Assembly: GCA_951812715.1 (NCBI GenBank)
Contig: OX638323.1
Coordinates: forward strand, 434,001-498,000
Length of the DNA: 64,000 nucleotides
DNA from: an uncultured Pseudohongiella sp.
GTDB lineage: Bacteria; Pseudomonadota; Gammaproteobacteria; Pseudomonadales; Pseudohongiellaceae
Direction: 5' to 3'
Every line of letters starts with the position of its first letter. The first letter of the stretch is position 1. This document shows positions 53,856-63,170 of this stretch, piece by piece. The position numbers and the translations under genes are program-made. The notes under the pieces are model-generated. The model was given only the letters and a program-made list of their open reading frames with translations. It was not told the origin of the DNA and ran no database searches.

Positions 53856-55634
53856 ATGGAATTTTCAACCGCCATCTTCAACGAGTTTCATTTTCTACGC
53901 CCCTGGTGGCTGCTGGCGCTGATTCCCGCGACGATTTTCGTATTCGCGCTATGGCGCGTCAATAGTGCGCTGAGCGCCTGGGACAAGGCCATCGACAAGG
54001 ATTTGCTGCCGTATTTACTCGATCGTTCCCGCAATGCCGCTCAACGCACCCCGCTGCTACTGTTGCTATGCGTCTGGGTGCTGTCCGCCGTGGCGCTGGC
54101 GGGCCCGGTCTGGGAGAAACTGCCCCAGCCGGTGCAGCAGCGCGAAGACGCGCTGGTCATAGTCATGGATCTCTCGTTGTCGATGTTCGCCCAGGACCAT
54201 GTGCCGTCGCGGCTCGACCTGGCCAAGCGCAAGCTGCGCGATATCCTGGCCCTGCGCGACGAAGGTCAGACCGCGCTGGTGGTGTATGCCGGCGATGCTC
54301 ACGCTGTCATGCCGCTGACCGATGACGTGGTAACCATCGAAGCGCTGGTGCCTTCGCTCAGTCCCAATATCATGCCCTTGTTCGGCAGCAATCCCATGGC
54401 CGCCATCGATATGGCCAAGGAATTGCTGGGCAATGTAGAAGCTTCCGCAGGCAAGATCTTGCTGATGACCGACGGCATCAGCGGTTTCGACCAGGAATTG
54501 CTGATTACCCGGCAACTGGAGGACACCCCGTACCAATTGCTGATCATGGGTATCGGCACCGAACAGGGAGCGCCGATCCGCACCAGCGACGGCAATTTTC
54601 TCAGCGATCAGCAAGGCGCCATGGTGGTTCCGGTATTGAACCGCAGCGTTCTGCAATCGCTGGCGAATCGCACTGGCGGGCGCTACCACGATATCCAACT
54701 GTCGGATTCCGATCTGGCCTACCTGCTGACCGACCTGAATCTGCTCGACGATCCGCAATTGAGCGAAGTAGAAGAAGAATTCGACATCTGGTATGAAACC
54801 GGTCCCTGGCTGCTATTGCTGGTAGCGCCCATGGTGGCCTTGACGTTCCGGCGCGGCTGGCTGTTCTCCTGGCTATTGGCGACGGGCGCGTTGCTGCTGG
54901 CTCCCGCTCCGGCGGTGGAAGCGGCGGAATTTTCCGCGCTGTGGAAAACGCCGGATCAACGCGGCGCCGATGCCTTCGCCAATGGCGAGCATGTGGCGGC
55001 GGCGACTTTGTTCGAAGCTCCGGGCTGGCAAGGCGTGGCCAACTATCGCGCCGAAAACTACGATGCCGCGGTCGCTGCATTCAGCGCCTTGAACTCGCCC
55101 GATGGACACTATAATCGCGGCAATGCCCTCGCCCTTTCCGGCAACTATGCGGAAGCGATTGCCGCATACGAGTTGACGCTGGCGGCGGACCCGGTACACG
55201 AAGACGCAATTCATAACAAGGAAATCGTCGAGCAATTGCTGCAACAGCAACAGTCCGAACAAGGCGAAAGCCAGGAAGGCAGTAACGAAAGCGAACAGTC
55301 CGATCAAAACTCGGACCAGCAATCCGAACAGCAGCAGGAAAACAGCGAACAGCAGGACCAACAAAGCGAGGAAGGCGATCAGAATCAGCAGCAGGACCAG
55401 CAGCAGAACCAGGCGCCGGAGGACCAGGAGAACTCCGAATCCAACAGCGAGCAGAATACGCCAAGCCAGAACAGTAACGAGGAATTCGAGGAGCAGCAAT
55501 CTCTCGAGCAATGGCTGCGCCGTATCGAGGACGATCCCGGCGAATTATTGCAGCGCAAGTTCCGTTATCAGTACCGGCAGCGGCAATTGAATGGTACGGC
55601 CAACAGTCTTCAGGACGGGGGTCAGATATGGTAA
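53856..55634 (+). CDS. VWA and TPR fusion protein (BatB-BatC type)
   Basis: The 592-residue protein joins a BatB-like VWA part (about 90-290; metal site VIVMDLSLSMFAQDH, then LLMTDGISGFD) to a BatC-like part. The latter holds one or two TPRs (about 375-460, with GNALALSGNYAEAIAAYELT) and a long Gln/Glu/Asn/Ser-rich low-complexity stretch (about 465-560). Membrane helices lie near 17-35, 62-80 and, in the middle, 310-350. BatB and BatC are separate in Bacteroides and spirochaetes. It overlaps batD by 7 bases. Confidence 0.92.
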   Translation: MEFSTAIFNEFHFLRPWWLLALIPATIFVFALWRVNSALSAWDKAIDKDLLPYLLDRSRNAAQRTPLLLLLCVWVLSAVALAGPVWEKLPQPVQQREDALVIVMDLSLSMFAQDHVPSRLDLAKRKLRDILALRDEGQTALVVYAGDAHAVMPLTDDVVTIEALVPSLSPNIMPLFGSNPMAAIDMAKELLGNVEASAGKILLMTDGISGFDQELLITRQLEDTPYQLLIMGIGTEQGAPIRTSDGNFLSDQQGAMVVPVLNRSVLQSLANRTGGRYHDIQLSDSDLAYLLTDLNLLDDPQLSEVEEEFDIWYETGPWLLLLVAPMVALTFRRGWLFSWLLATGALLLAPAPAVEAAEFSALWKTPDQRGADAFANGEHVAAATLFEAPGWQGVANYRAENYDAAVAAFSALNSPDGHYNRGNALALSGNYAEAIAAYELTLAADPVHEDAIHNKEIVEQLLQQQQSEQGESQEGSNESEQSDQNSDQQSEQQQENSEQQDQQSEEGDQNQQQDQQQNQAPEDQENSESNSEQNTPSQNSNEEFEEQQSLEQWLRRIEDDPGELLQRKFRYQYRQRQLNGTANSLQDGGQIW

Positions 55635-57403
55635 GACTGGCAATCATGGCGGGGATACTGGCGGTTTTCGCTATTCCGCTTTGGGCCCAGGAAATCGAAA
55701 CCAGCGTCGACCGCACCGAACTGGCGCGCGGCGAAACCCTGACTTATACGATTCGCGTGTACGACCGGCGCCAGGGCATGCAACTCGACCTGACTCCGCT
55801 GACGGAAGAATTCGACGTGCTTGGCACCCGTACTTCGAGCCAGATCCGCAGCGTCAACGGTTCCGTGGAGTCCTGGACCGACTATATCGTGACGCTGTTT
55901 CCGCTCACCGAAGGCAATCTGACCATTCCCGCCATCCAGGTAAACGAATCACTGACAAGTCCGATTGAGGTACTGGTGCGCAACGAAGGTCCGCGCTCCA
56001 ACCAGGGCAATGAGGAGCTGTTCCTCGAACTCGAGGCGAACAAGGAATCGATTTACGTGCAGGAACAACTGTTGTTCACCGTGCGCCTGTATTACACGAT
56101 CAACGGCATTCGTAATCCGCAATTCACCGAACTGGAAATACCCGAAACCGTGATCCAGTTGATCGGCTCGCCGAACCAGTACGAGAAACTGATCGATGGC
56201 GTGCGATACGGCGTGTACGAAAAGCGCTATGTGATCTTTCCTCAGCGTAGCGGTTCACTTGAAATTCCCGACATCCTGTTTCGCGGCGAAGTTACCGATG
56301 GCTCGAGCAATTTCGTGTTTCGAAATCTGAACACGCGCCGCGTTACGGCGTTTACCGAAGGTATGACCATCGACGTGCTCGAGCGGCCCGAAAGCGCGCG
56401 CGACAGCAGTTTCTGGCTGCCTTTGCGACAACTGAGCCTGGAGCAAAGCTGGGACGGACCGATCGATGATCTGCAAATCGGCGATACCCTCGTGCGCACG
56501 ATTACCATGCAAGCGGAAGGACTAGATGGCGCGGTGCTGCCGCCGCTGGCTGAATTGGAGCTGGCAGGCGCCAACGTTTATCCGGAACCTTCGGAAATCG
56601 AACGCATGTTCGTTGATGGCAGTATCGTCGGCGGCCGGGTCGAAAGAAGTTCCATTGTCGCTACCGACGCCGGAGCGCTGGAAATTCCGGAAGTGGTAAT
56701 CCCCTGGTGGAATGTGGATACCGATCAGCAGGAATTTGCCAGGATTCCCGCCATCACCCTGGATATAGCCGAAGTGGCTGGCGCCACGCCGGCTGAGCAG
56801 ACCATAGCCGGCGCCGGCCAGGATCTAGCCGAACTGCTCGCGGCCGCCCCAGTGGTGGATCAGCAAATGATTGACGCCCAGGCCGCCGCGGAGACGTTCG
56901 AAATCAGCGAAAACTGGCTCAACTGGCTGATCGGAATCGTGTGCCTGATCGTCGCTGCTTCGCTATACCTGTCACTGGTGCAACCGCATCATCCCGAAAT
57001 CGCCGGCTATCTCCGCGAGCGCCGGCGGCGGCTAAAGTTACATTACGCGCCCGAGCGCAACGAAGGGGTGGCATACCGCGAATTGCGCAAAGCGCTAGCC
57101 AGCGGCGATATCCGGGAGATCAGGCGCAGCCTGGTCTGCTGGGCCGATCACCATATCGATTCACGGCGTATCGCCAATATGGAAGATGTGCTCATCCAAC
57201 GCGAAGTTCCCGAACTGCATACCTACGTCAGCGCCATCCAGGCGGCGCTGTTCAATATCGCCGGATCGGAAGATACCTCCGCCGGGATCGATTCCCGATC
57301 GCTTGCCCGGCTAACCGCGAATTTGCGAACGGCCAAGCGTCGGCGCATCCGCCGGCAACGCAGGGCCGCGCGTTACGCCTTGATGCCTTTATATCGAATT
57401 TGA
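55628..57403 (+). CDS. BatD-like protein (oxygen-tolerance family)
   Basis: The 591-residue protein has a signal peptide (about 1-20, cut after LWAQ), repeated Ig-like beta domains (about 21-420; TSVDRTELARGETLTYTIRV opens the first) and one membrane helix near 437-457. A basic cytoplasmic tail follows. This is the BatD layout, a large periplasmic protein held by a C-terminal anchor. The ATG at 55628 overlaps the previous stop; an earlier in-frame start lies inside the upstream gene. It closes the operon. Confidence 0.92.
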   Translation: MVRLAIMAGILAVFAIPLWAQEIETSVDRTELARGETLTYTIRVYDRRQGMQLDLTPLTEEFDVLGTRTSSQIRSVNGSVESWTDYIVTLFPLTEGNLTIPAIQVNESLTSPIEVLVRNEGPRSNQGNEELFLELEANKESIYVQEQLLFTVRLYYTINGIRNPQFTELEIPETVIQLIGSPNQYEKLIDGVRYGVYEKRYVIFPQRSGSLEIPDILFRGEVTDGSSNFVFRNLNTRRVTAFTEGMTIDVLERPESARDSSFWLPLRQLSLEQSWDGPIDDLQIGDTLVRTITMQAEGLDGAVLPPLAELELAGANVYPEPSEIERMFVDGSIVGGRVERSSIVATDAGALEIPEVVIPWWNVDTDQQEFARIPAITLDIAEVAGATPAEQTIAGAGQDLAELLAAAPVVDQQMIDAQAAAETFEISENWLNWLIGIVCLIVAASLYLSLVQPHHPEIAGYLRERRRRLKLHYAPERNEGVAYRELRKALASGDIREIRRSLVCWADHHIDSRRIANMEDVLIQREVPELHTYVSAIQAALFNIAGSEDTSAGIDSRSLARLTANLRTAKRRRIRRQRRAARYALMPLYRI

Positions 57404-57542
57404 CAGCGGCGACTGCCCGCGCAACGAACATCCACAATGCCTGGCGCCGATTTCCCCGCAGCCGGGCGCAAAGGACGCGATTGCGCCCATTTTGCTGTTG
57501 TAAGGATTCGGCGTCGGCGCCGGATTGTGCGCGTCGGGCGCC

Positions 57543-59069
57543 TTACTCGTTATTGTAAAGGTCGGCTACCAGCGTTTGGTCGTGAAGGCGCGCCACTTTT
57601 TTCTTCGCCTGCTTGGCTGCATCGTTGCGGCTGCTTTCGAGTCGACGCAGATAGATTTCGTCCACATCAGAGGTGATGTAGTTGCCGTCGAACACCGAGC
57701 ATTCGAAGCGCGTGATCTCCTTGTTGCCCTCACGGCAGGCATCGACCAGATCTTCCAGATCCTGATAAATCAGCCAATCGGCGCCGATGGCTTCCTGCAC
57801 TTCGTCGACGCTGCGCCCGGCGGCGATGAGCTCCGAAGCCGCGGGCATGTCGATGCCATAGACATTGGGAAACCGGATCGGCGGCGCCGCGGATGCGAAA
57901 TAAACCTTGCGCGCTCCGGCATCCCTGGCCATCTGGATGATCTGTTTGGAAGTGGTGCCGCGCACGATCGAGTCATCTACCAGCAATACGTTCTTGCCGC
58001 GGAATTCCAGGTCGATCACGTTGAGCTTCTGGCGCACGGATTTCCTGCGCTGCACCTGTCCGGGCATGATGAAGGTGCGGCCGATATAGCGATTCTTGAC
58101 AAAGCCCTCGCGGTACTTGACTCCTAGCCTGTTGGCCAGTTCAAGCGCCGATGGGCGGCTGGTTTCCGGAATTGGGATGACCACGTCGATATCGTGTTCC
58201 GCGCGCAGACGTTTAAGCTTGTCCGCCAGTTTTTCCCCCATTCGCAGCCGTGACTTGTAAACCGATATGCCGTCCATGAGCGAATCCGGCCGCGCGAAAT
58301 ACACCTGTTCGAATATGCAGGGGGTGTGGATTCCTGGCTCGACGCAAATCCGGGTATGCAGATTGCCGGCGAAATCCATGTATACGGCTTCGCCGGGCGC
58401 CAGATCCCGCTCGATGTCGAAGCCCTGGGCGGCAAGCGCCACGGATTCGGAAGCGATCATGTATTCACGCCGACCTTCGCGAGTGCGACAGCCGAAAATC
58501 AATGGCCGGATGCCGTGGGGATCACGGAACCCGACGATGCCGTAACCCGCGATCATCACTATCACCGCGTAGGCTCCGCGGCAGCGCATATGGACGGCGG
58601 TAATCGCGGCGAACACGTCCTCGGGCGTAGGCGCCATCTTGCCGCGGCGCTGCAATTCGTGGGCAAACACGTTCAACAGCACTTCGGAGTCCGAATCGGT
58701 GTTGATATGCCGCAGGTCATCCCGGAACAGATTTCGGCTTAATTCACGGCAATTGGTGAGATTGCCGTTATGCGCCAGCGCCAGTCCGTAGGGAGAGTTC
58801 ACATAAAGCGGCTGCGCGAGGGCGGGACTGCTGCTGCCGGCGGTGGGATAGCGCACATGAGCGATGCCCATCTGGCCGGTAAGCCGCCGCATATGGCGGG
58901 TGCGGAAAACGTCCTTGACCAGACCATTGTCCTTGCGCAGATTTAGCTTGCCGTGATCGCTGGTCATGATGCCGGCCGCGTCCTGTCCGCGATGCTGCAG
59001 CACCGTCAGGGTGTCGCATAGACACAAGCCAACGTCCCTGCCCGTTACCACGCCAACCAGACCACACAT
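57543..59069 (-). CDS. purF: amidophosphoribosyltransferase
   Basis: PurF makes phosphoribosylamine, the first step of purine synthesis. The 508-residue protein begins Met-Cys-Gly-Leu; Cys2 is the glutaminase nucleophile after Met removal, which fixes the start at 59069 although the frame is open 14 codons further. The Ntn domain (about 2-235) includes [10 protein letters not shown], and the phosphoribosyltransferase part has the PRPP motif [14 protein letters not shown] near 365. Length matches E. coli (505). It follows cvpA on the minus strand, as in E. coli and Pseudomonas. Confidence 0.97.
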   Translation of the reverse strand: MCGLVGVVTGRDVGLCLCDTLTVLQHRGQDAAGIMTSDHGKLNLRKDNGLVKDVFRTRHMRRLTGQMGIAHVRYPTAGSSSPALAQPLYVNSPYGLALAHNGNLTNCRELSRNLFRDDLRHINTDSDSEVLLNVFAHELQRRGKMAPTPEDVFAAITAVHMRCRGAYAVIVMIAGYGIVGFRDPHGIRPLIFGCRTREGRREYMIASESVALAAQGFDIERDLAPGEAVYMDFAGNLHTRICVEPGIHTPCIFEQVYFARPDSLMDGISVYKSRLRMGEKLADKLKRLRAEHDIDVVIPIPETSRPSALELANRLGVKYREGFVKNRYIGRTFIMPGQVQRRKSVRQKLNVIDLEFRGKNVLLVDDSIVRGTTSKQIIQMARDAGARKVYFASAAPPIRFPNVYGIDMPAASELIAAGRSVDEVQEAIGADWLIYQDLEDLVDACREGNKEITRFECSVFDGNYITSDVDEIYLRRLESSRNDAAKQAKKKVARLHDQTLVADLYNNE

Positions 59070-59100
59070 GATCAACTCTCCAGTTCGACCGCGGGCGCCA

Positions 59101-59604
59101 TTATATGACATTCCCGTTCAGTGATTGTGCGAAAAACGACCCGGACCACTCGATCAGCGCGAGTCCATAGGGAATCAGCACCGACCCGGACCAGAGTTCG
59201 GAGCGTTCGAGTAACGATTCGTCGAGAAAGATGCCACTAAGAAAGAGCATGACGCATACGATCAAGGCTGCGCGAGCAACACCGAAAACTCCACCGAGGA
59301 GTCGATCCATCAAAGTCAATCCGGCAAGCTCAAGCAAGCTGTGCAGCAACTTCGTCAACCCGAGACGAAGCAGCATGACTCCTATGAAAATTATTAAAAA
59401 AGCAGCTAGCAGACGCAGGACGGGCTGTTCAATGTATCCCTCCATCATTACCGCCAGACTCTGGATATTCAGCCAGACCAACAGCACTACTACGACCCAG
59501 GACGCAAGAAAAAGCACTTCCTTGATCAATCCTCTCCAAAATCCGAGTAGGCATGACAGGCTGACGACGGCCAGGATGGCAAAGTCGGCCGCATTCAGTT
59601 CCAC
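59101..59604 (-). CDS. cvpA: CvpA-family membrane protein
   Basis: CvpA is a small inner-membrane protein needed for colicin V production in E. coli and linked to envelope stress tolerance. The 167-residue protein has four hydrophobic helices (about 7-25, 30-48, 65-85, 103-122) with [20 protein letters not shown], the family's most conserved stretch. No ATG is suitable; I chose the GTG at 59604, 15 bases after the dedD stop, with a weak GGA site. TTG codons a few triplets upstream are alternatives. Confidence 0.88.
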   Translation of the reverse strand: MELNAADFAILAVVSLSCLLGFWRGLIKEVLFLASWVVVVLLVWLNIQSLAVMMEGYIEQPVLRLLAAFLIIFIGVMLLRLGLTKLLHSLLELAGLTLMDRLLGGVFGVARAALIVCVMLFLSGIFLDESLLERSELWSGSVLIPYGLALIEWSGSFFAQSLNGNVI

Positions 59605-59618
59605 GGGTTCCAAGATAT

Positions 59619-60164
59619 TCAAAACCTCTGTAGTTCGAACGGCAGTATGACGCCGGTGATGCCGAATTCCCGCGCCAGCCGGCCTTGATATTCCTGAGCC
59701 GTATCGCGCCCGAGCCAAGGTCCGACCAGCACGGCATTGAGTGGGCCGGGCCCGGTCTGCTGCTCGCGAATGTACGCCCGGTATCCGGCCTGCAACAGTT
59801 GCGCCAGCAGTTGCCGCGCTTCTTCCGCGTCGGCAAACAGGCCCAGTCGCAGGCTCCAGCCGCGGGGCAGGCCCCGTTCGTCCAGAATCGGAATTTCACG
59901 CCAGCCGTCCACCGCGTTTCCGCCGCGGGCGTTCTCGACTTCGCGCGCCTCCGCGGGCACATTGATAGCGGGAGTATTGGCAAGAATTACCGGACGGGAT
60001 TGCACGGGCTCCGGCAGCACCGGCACTACCGGTGGCGATGGTATCCGGCTGGGCAATTGCGGCTGAACCGTATCCTCGGCATCGAAAATAATTGGCAGGA
60101 AAATCAGCCCCAGCGCCACAACAAATACGGTGAAGAAGATTCCTCGTCTGATACTCTGCTTCAA
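59619..60164 (-). CDS. dedD: SPOR-domain cell-division protein DedD
   Basis: DedD is an inner-membrane protein whose SPOR domain binds denuded glycan strands at the septum. The 181-residue protein has an N-terminal membrane helix (about 9-28), a Pro/Val-rich periplasmic linker (about 35-95) and a C-terminal SPOR domain (about 100-181; WSLRLGLFADAEEARQLLAQ, then VLVGPWLGRDTAQEYQGRLA). It overlaps folC by 4 bases at its start, giving folC-dedD-cvpA-purF in one run. Confidence 0.92.
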   Translation of the reverse strand: MKQSIRRGIFFTVFVVALGLIFLPIIFDAEDTVQPQLPSRIPSPPVVPVLPEPVQSRPVILANTPAINVPAEAREVENARGGNAVDGWREIPILDERGLPRGWSLRLGLFADAEEARQLLAQLLQAGYRAYIREQQTGPGPLNAVLVGPWLGRDTAQEYQGRLAREFGITGVILPFELQRF

Positions 60165-61444
60165 ACGCTCGCCCCCGCGGCCGCCGCGGTAAACGGTCGC
60201 GTGGCCGCGACCGTAAGGAAGGAGCCGGTCGCCACAACCAGGTCCGCTCCCGAACCGGCCGCCTCGCGATAGGCTTCCGCCACGCTAGCCGAAACGGAAA
60301 TTTCGGCGCCGGACACGCAACTCCGCAGGCGCCGATTCAGTTCGGACACAGGCATCGCGCGCGAATCCTCAAGCTCGGAAATATACCAGACATCCGCCTG
60401 GGCTTCTAAGGCGGCCGCCATGCCTTCTATATCCTTATCAGCCAGCAGAGCGAGAACTACAGCAACTGTAACGCCCGGCGCCCGCGCGGCGCGCCAGGCG
60501 GCAACCGTGTCCGCCAGCAGCCGCGCGGCCGCGGGGTTGTGCGCCACATCAAGTAGCGCCGGCTGTCCCCCGACTGCATCGCGCCGCAACTCCATCCGCC
60601 CGGGCAGGCCCGCATTTCGCTGGGCCGCGCGAATTCCTTCTTCGGTTACCGGCAACGGCGACAACTGCACCGCCTGCAAGGCCGCGGCCATTGCCGGCAA
60701 AGACAGGCGCGGCAATTCGAGCGTTTCAAATCCGGCGGCGGAATCCTGTTTGCGACCCCACCATGACCAGCTTCCAGCCTTGATGTTCGCGCCGTAATCG
60801 CGTTCACGGCGGAAGACTCGCACGCCCAGCTCCTCGGCGCGCCTGAGAATGCTCGCCGGCGGCTGCTCCTCACCATACACCAATGGCGCGGCCGGGCGAA
60901 GAATGCCTGCTTTTTCAGCGCCTATCGCCTCTCTCGTATCGCCCAGCCATGCCTGGTGGTCAAGTTCGATATTCGTGATCAGCGCAATATCGGCATCGAC
61001 GATGTTGACCGCGTCCAGGCGGCCGCCAAGCCCCACCTCCAGGATGACGGCGTCAAGATTGCTTTGCGCGAAAATCCGCAACGCCGCAAGGGTCGCGAAT
61101 TCGAAATAGCTGAGAGATATCCCACCGCGAGCCTGTTCAACGTCCGCCAGCGCGGCGCAGATCAGGGCATCGTCGCAGTCGGCGCCGTCGACACGAATAC
61201 GCTCGTTGAATCGATGCACATGCGGCGACATGTAGCTGGCGGTGCGCAGGCCCGAATTCAGCAGAATTGCGTCCACCGCGGCGGCGGTGGAACCCTTGCC
61301 ATTAGTGCCGGCGATGGTGAAAACGAAGGGTGCGGGGCGTTCAATTCCCAGCTTGCCGGCAACCTTCCGCGCGCGTTCGAGACCAAGCTCCATGGCGCGC
61401 GGATGCACGGTAGCGATATGTGCCAGCCATGCGGAAAGGTTCAC
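60161..61444 (-). CDS. folC: bifunctional dihydrofolate/folylpolyglutamate synthase
   Basis: FolC joins glutamate to dihydropteroate and extends folate polyglutamates. The 427-residue protein of the Mur ligase fold shows the ATP loop FTIAGTNGKGSTAAAVDAIL (about 41-60), SYMSPHVHRFNERIRVDG (about 71-88), LEVGLGGRLDAVNIVDADIA and the C-terminal LLDVAHNPAAARLLADT. Length matches E. coli (422). Its stop overlaps the dedD start (ATGA). Confidence 0.96.
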   Translation of the reverse strand: MNLSAWLAHIATVHPRAMELGLERARKVAGKLGIERPAPFVFTIAGTNGKGSTAAAVDAILLNSGLRTASYMSPHVHRFNERIRVDGADCDDALICAALADVEQARGGISLSYFEFATLAALRIFAQSNLDAVILEVGLGGRLDAVNIVDADIALITNIELDHQAWLGDTREAIGAEKAGILRPAAPLVYGEEQPPASILRRAEELGVRVFRRERDYGANIKAGSWSWWGRKQDSAAGFETLELPRLSLPAMAAALQAVQLSPLPVTEEGIRAAQRNAGLPGRMELRRDAVGGQPALLDVAHNPAAARLLADTVAAWRAARAPGVTVAVVLALLADKDIEGMAAALEAQADVWYISELEDSRAMPVSELNRRLRSCVSGAEISVSASVAEAYREAAGSGADLVVATGSFLTVAATRPFTAAAAGASV

Positions 61445-61463
61445 GGTGAAAATTTACCGCGCG

Positions 61464-62333
61464 TCAGTTTACCGCGCGCCGGAACCAGCCGAGTTTGTCC
61501 AGCAGCGAAGCGATGCGCCCGCGCAAGTCGCGGCGATGAACGATCATGTCGATAGCGCCATGATCCAGCAGAAATTCACTGCGCTGGAATCCTTCCGGTA
61601 ACTTGACTTTCACTGTCTGGCGAATAACGTCGGGCCCAGTGAAGCCAACCAGGGCGTTGGGCTCGGCGATATTGACGTCGCCCAGCATGGCCAGACTGGC
61701 GGACACGCCGCCGTAGACCGGATCCACCAATACGGAAATATACGGAAGGCTGTATTGGCGCAGCCGTTCCAGCGCGGCGGCGGTCTTGGCCATCTGCATA
61801 AGCGAGATCAGCGCTTCCTGCATGCGGGCGCCGCCACTGGTGGAAAAACATACCAACGGCAATTCTTCCTTGATACAGATGTTTATCGCCTGGACAAATT
61901 TCTCGCCGACCACCGCTCCCATGGAGCCGCCGATGAAGCCGAATTCGAATGCCGCCGCCAGCAATGGCGCCTCGTGCAGGCAGCCTTTCACAATCACCAG
62001 GGCGTCTTTCTCCCCCGTTGCTTTCTGCGCCGCCCCGAGGCGGTCGCGATAGCGTTTCAAATCCTTGAATTTGAGCAGATCCACCGGCGTGAGATCGACA
62101 AGCAATTCTTGCTGCCCTTCTTCGTCCAGGAACAATTCGATGCGGCGGCGAGCCGAAATGCGCATGTGATGGTCGCACTTGGGACAGACATCATGGTTTT
62201 CATCCAGACTTTTACGATACAGCATGGCATCGCAGCGGGGACATTGTTTCCAGACACCCTCGGGAACGGGTGACTTGCGAGTGCCGGTGTCGACCGTTGA
62301 AATCGATGGCAGTATCTTGTCAATCCAGCTCAT
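61464..62333 (-). CDS. accD: acetyl-CoA carboxylase carboxyltransferase, beta subunit
   Basis: AccD, with AccA, transfers CO2 from biotin to acetyl-CoA, the first step of fatty acid synthesis. The 289-residue protein has an N-terminal Cys4 zinc ribbon ([20 protein letters not shown] then KCDHHMR, about 33-55) that binds DNA and mRNA in E. coli. The crotonase-fold core has [19 protein letters not shown] and [20 protein letters not shown]. It lies between trpA and folC, the usual gammaproteobacterial order. Confidence 0.97.
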   Translation of the reverse strand: MSWIDKILPSISTVDTGTRKSPVPEGVWKQCPRCDAMLYRKSLDENHDVCPKCDHHMRISARRRIELFLDEEGQQELLVDLTPVDLLKFKDLKRYRDRLGAAQKATGEKDALVIVKGCLHEAPLLAAAFEFGFIGGSMGAVVGEKFVQAINICIKEELPLVCFSTSGGARMQEALISLMQMAKTAAALERLRQYSLPYISVLVDPVYGGVSASLAMLGDVNIAEPNALVGFTGPDVIRQTVKVKLPEGFQRSEFLLDHGAIDMIVHRRDLRGRIASLLDKLGWFRRAVN

Positions 62334-62354
62334 AAATTCCGCTTCCCGATTCCC

Positions 62355-63170
62355 TTAACGCGCATCCAGCGCCTTGCGCAGGCTGCCGATCAGCGCGACA
62401 GCCTCGCTGATGTGAGCCGATTCCCGCGAGGTCGCCGCGGGCAATTGTGCGATTCGTTCGACCAGAGCGCTGCCGATAATGATTCCATCTCCCAGTTTAT
62501 TCATGGCCAAGGCCGTCTCCACATCCCTGATGCCAAAGCCGACGATCACGGGTAACGAGGTCCAGTTTCTGAGCTTTGCTATGTTACGGGCCACGGAACC
62601 GTGATCGTCAAGTGCCGCGCCGGTAACTCCCTTGAGGGACACATAATACAGGTAACCGCTTGTGTGTTCGATGATTTCTTGCGCCCTGTCCGCTGTAGTA
62701 GTGGGTGAAACCAGGAAAATCCGGTCGATTTCCCGCCCGGCGAGCAAGGCCGGCAGGTCGCCGGCTTCAGCCGGAGGCATGTCCACCACCAGCACTCCAT
62801 CAACACCGGCGCGGCCGCAGCTCTCGGAAAATTCCGCGTAGCCCATGGTTTCGATAGGATTGAGATAACCCATCAGCACAACCGGTGTTCGCGCATCGTT
62901 CGCGCGGAAGCGGCCAGTCAGTTCGATTACCCCGCGCAATGTCGCGCCCGCGCCAAGGGCGCGCTCTACTCCTCGCTGAATCGCCGGGCCGTCCGACGCC
63001 GGATCGCTGAACGGTATGCCCAACTCGATCATGTCCGCGCCTTGCCGCACCAATTCGTGCATGATCTCCAGGGAAGTATCGAAATCGGGGTCGCCCGCGA
63101 CCAGATAGGGGATCAACAGTCCCCTCCCCCGTTCCCTGGCGCGCGCCGCGCATTGCGAAATCCGGCTCAT
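62355..63170 (-). CDS. trpA: tryptophan synthase, alpha subunit
   Basis: TrpA cleaves indole-glycerol phosphate and channels indole to TrpB. The 271-residue TIM barrel has the catalytic Glu in ADMIELGIPFSDPASDGPAI (about 50) and the Asp in the same stretch (about 61), plus the flexible loop LVSPTTTADR (about 178) and GFGIRDVETA. Its ATG overlaps the trpB stop by one base (TGATG), so the two subunits are translated together. Confidence 0.97.
   Translation of the reverse strand: MSRISQCAARARERGRGLLIPYLVAGDPDFDTSLEIMHELVRQGADMIELGIPFSDPASDGPAIQRGVERALGAGATLRGVIELTGRFRANDARTPVVLMGYLNPIETMGYAEFSESCGRAGVDGVLVVDMPPAEAGDLPALLAGREIDRIFLVSPTTTADRAQEIIEHTSGYLYYVSLKGVTGAALDDHGSVARNIAKLRNWTSLPVIVGFGIRDVETALAMNKLGDGIIIGSALVERIAQLPAATSRESAHISEAVALIGSLRKALDAR

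Noticed and set aside
57404..57542. Gene between batD and purF
   Set aside because: The open frames here are short extensions in other frames of batD and purF; the gap is a convergent junction without a clear terminator.
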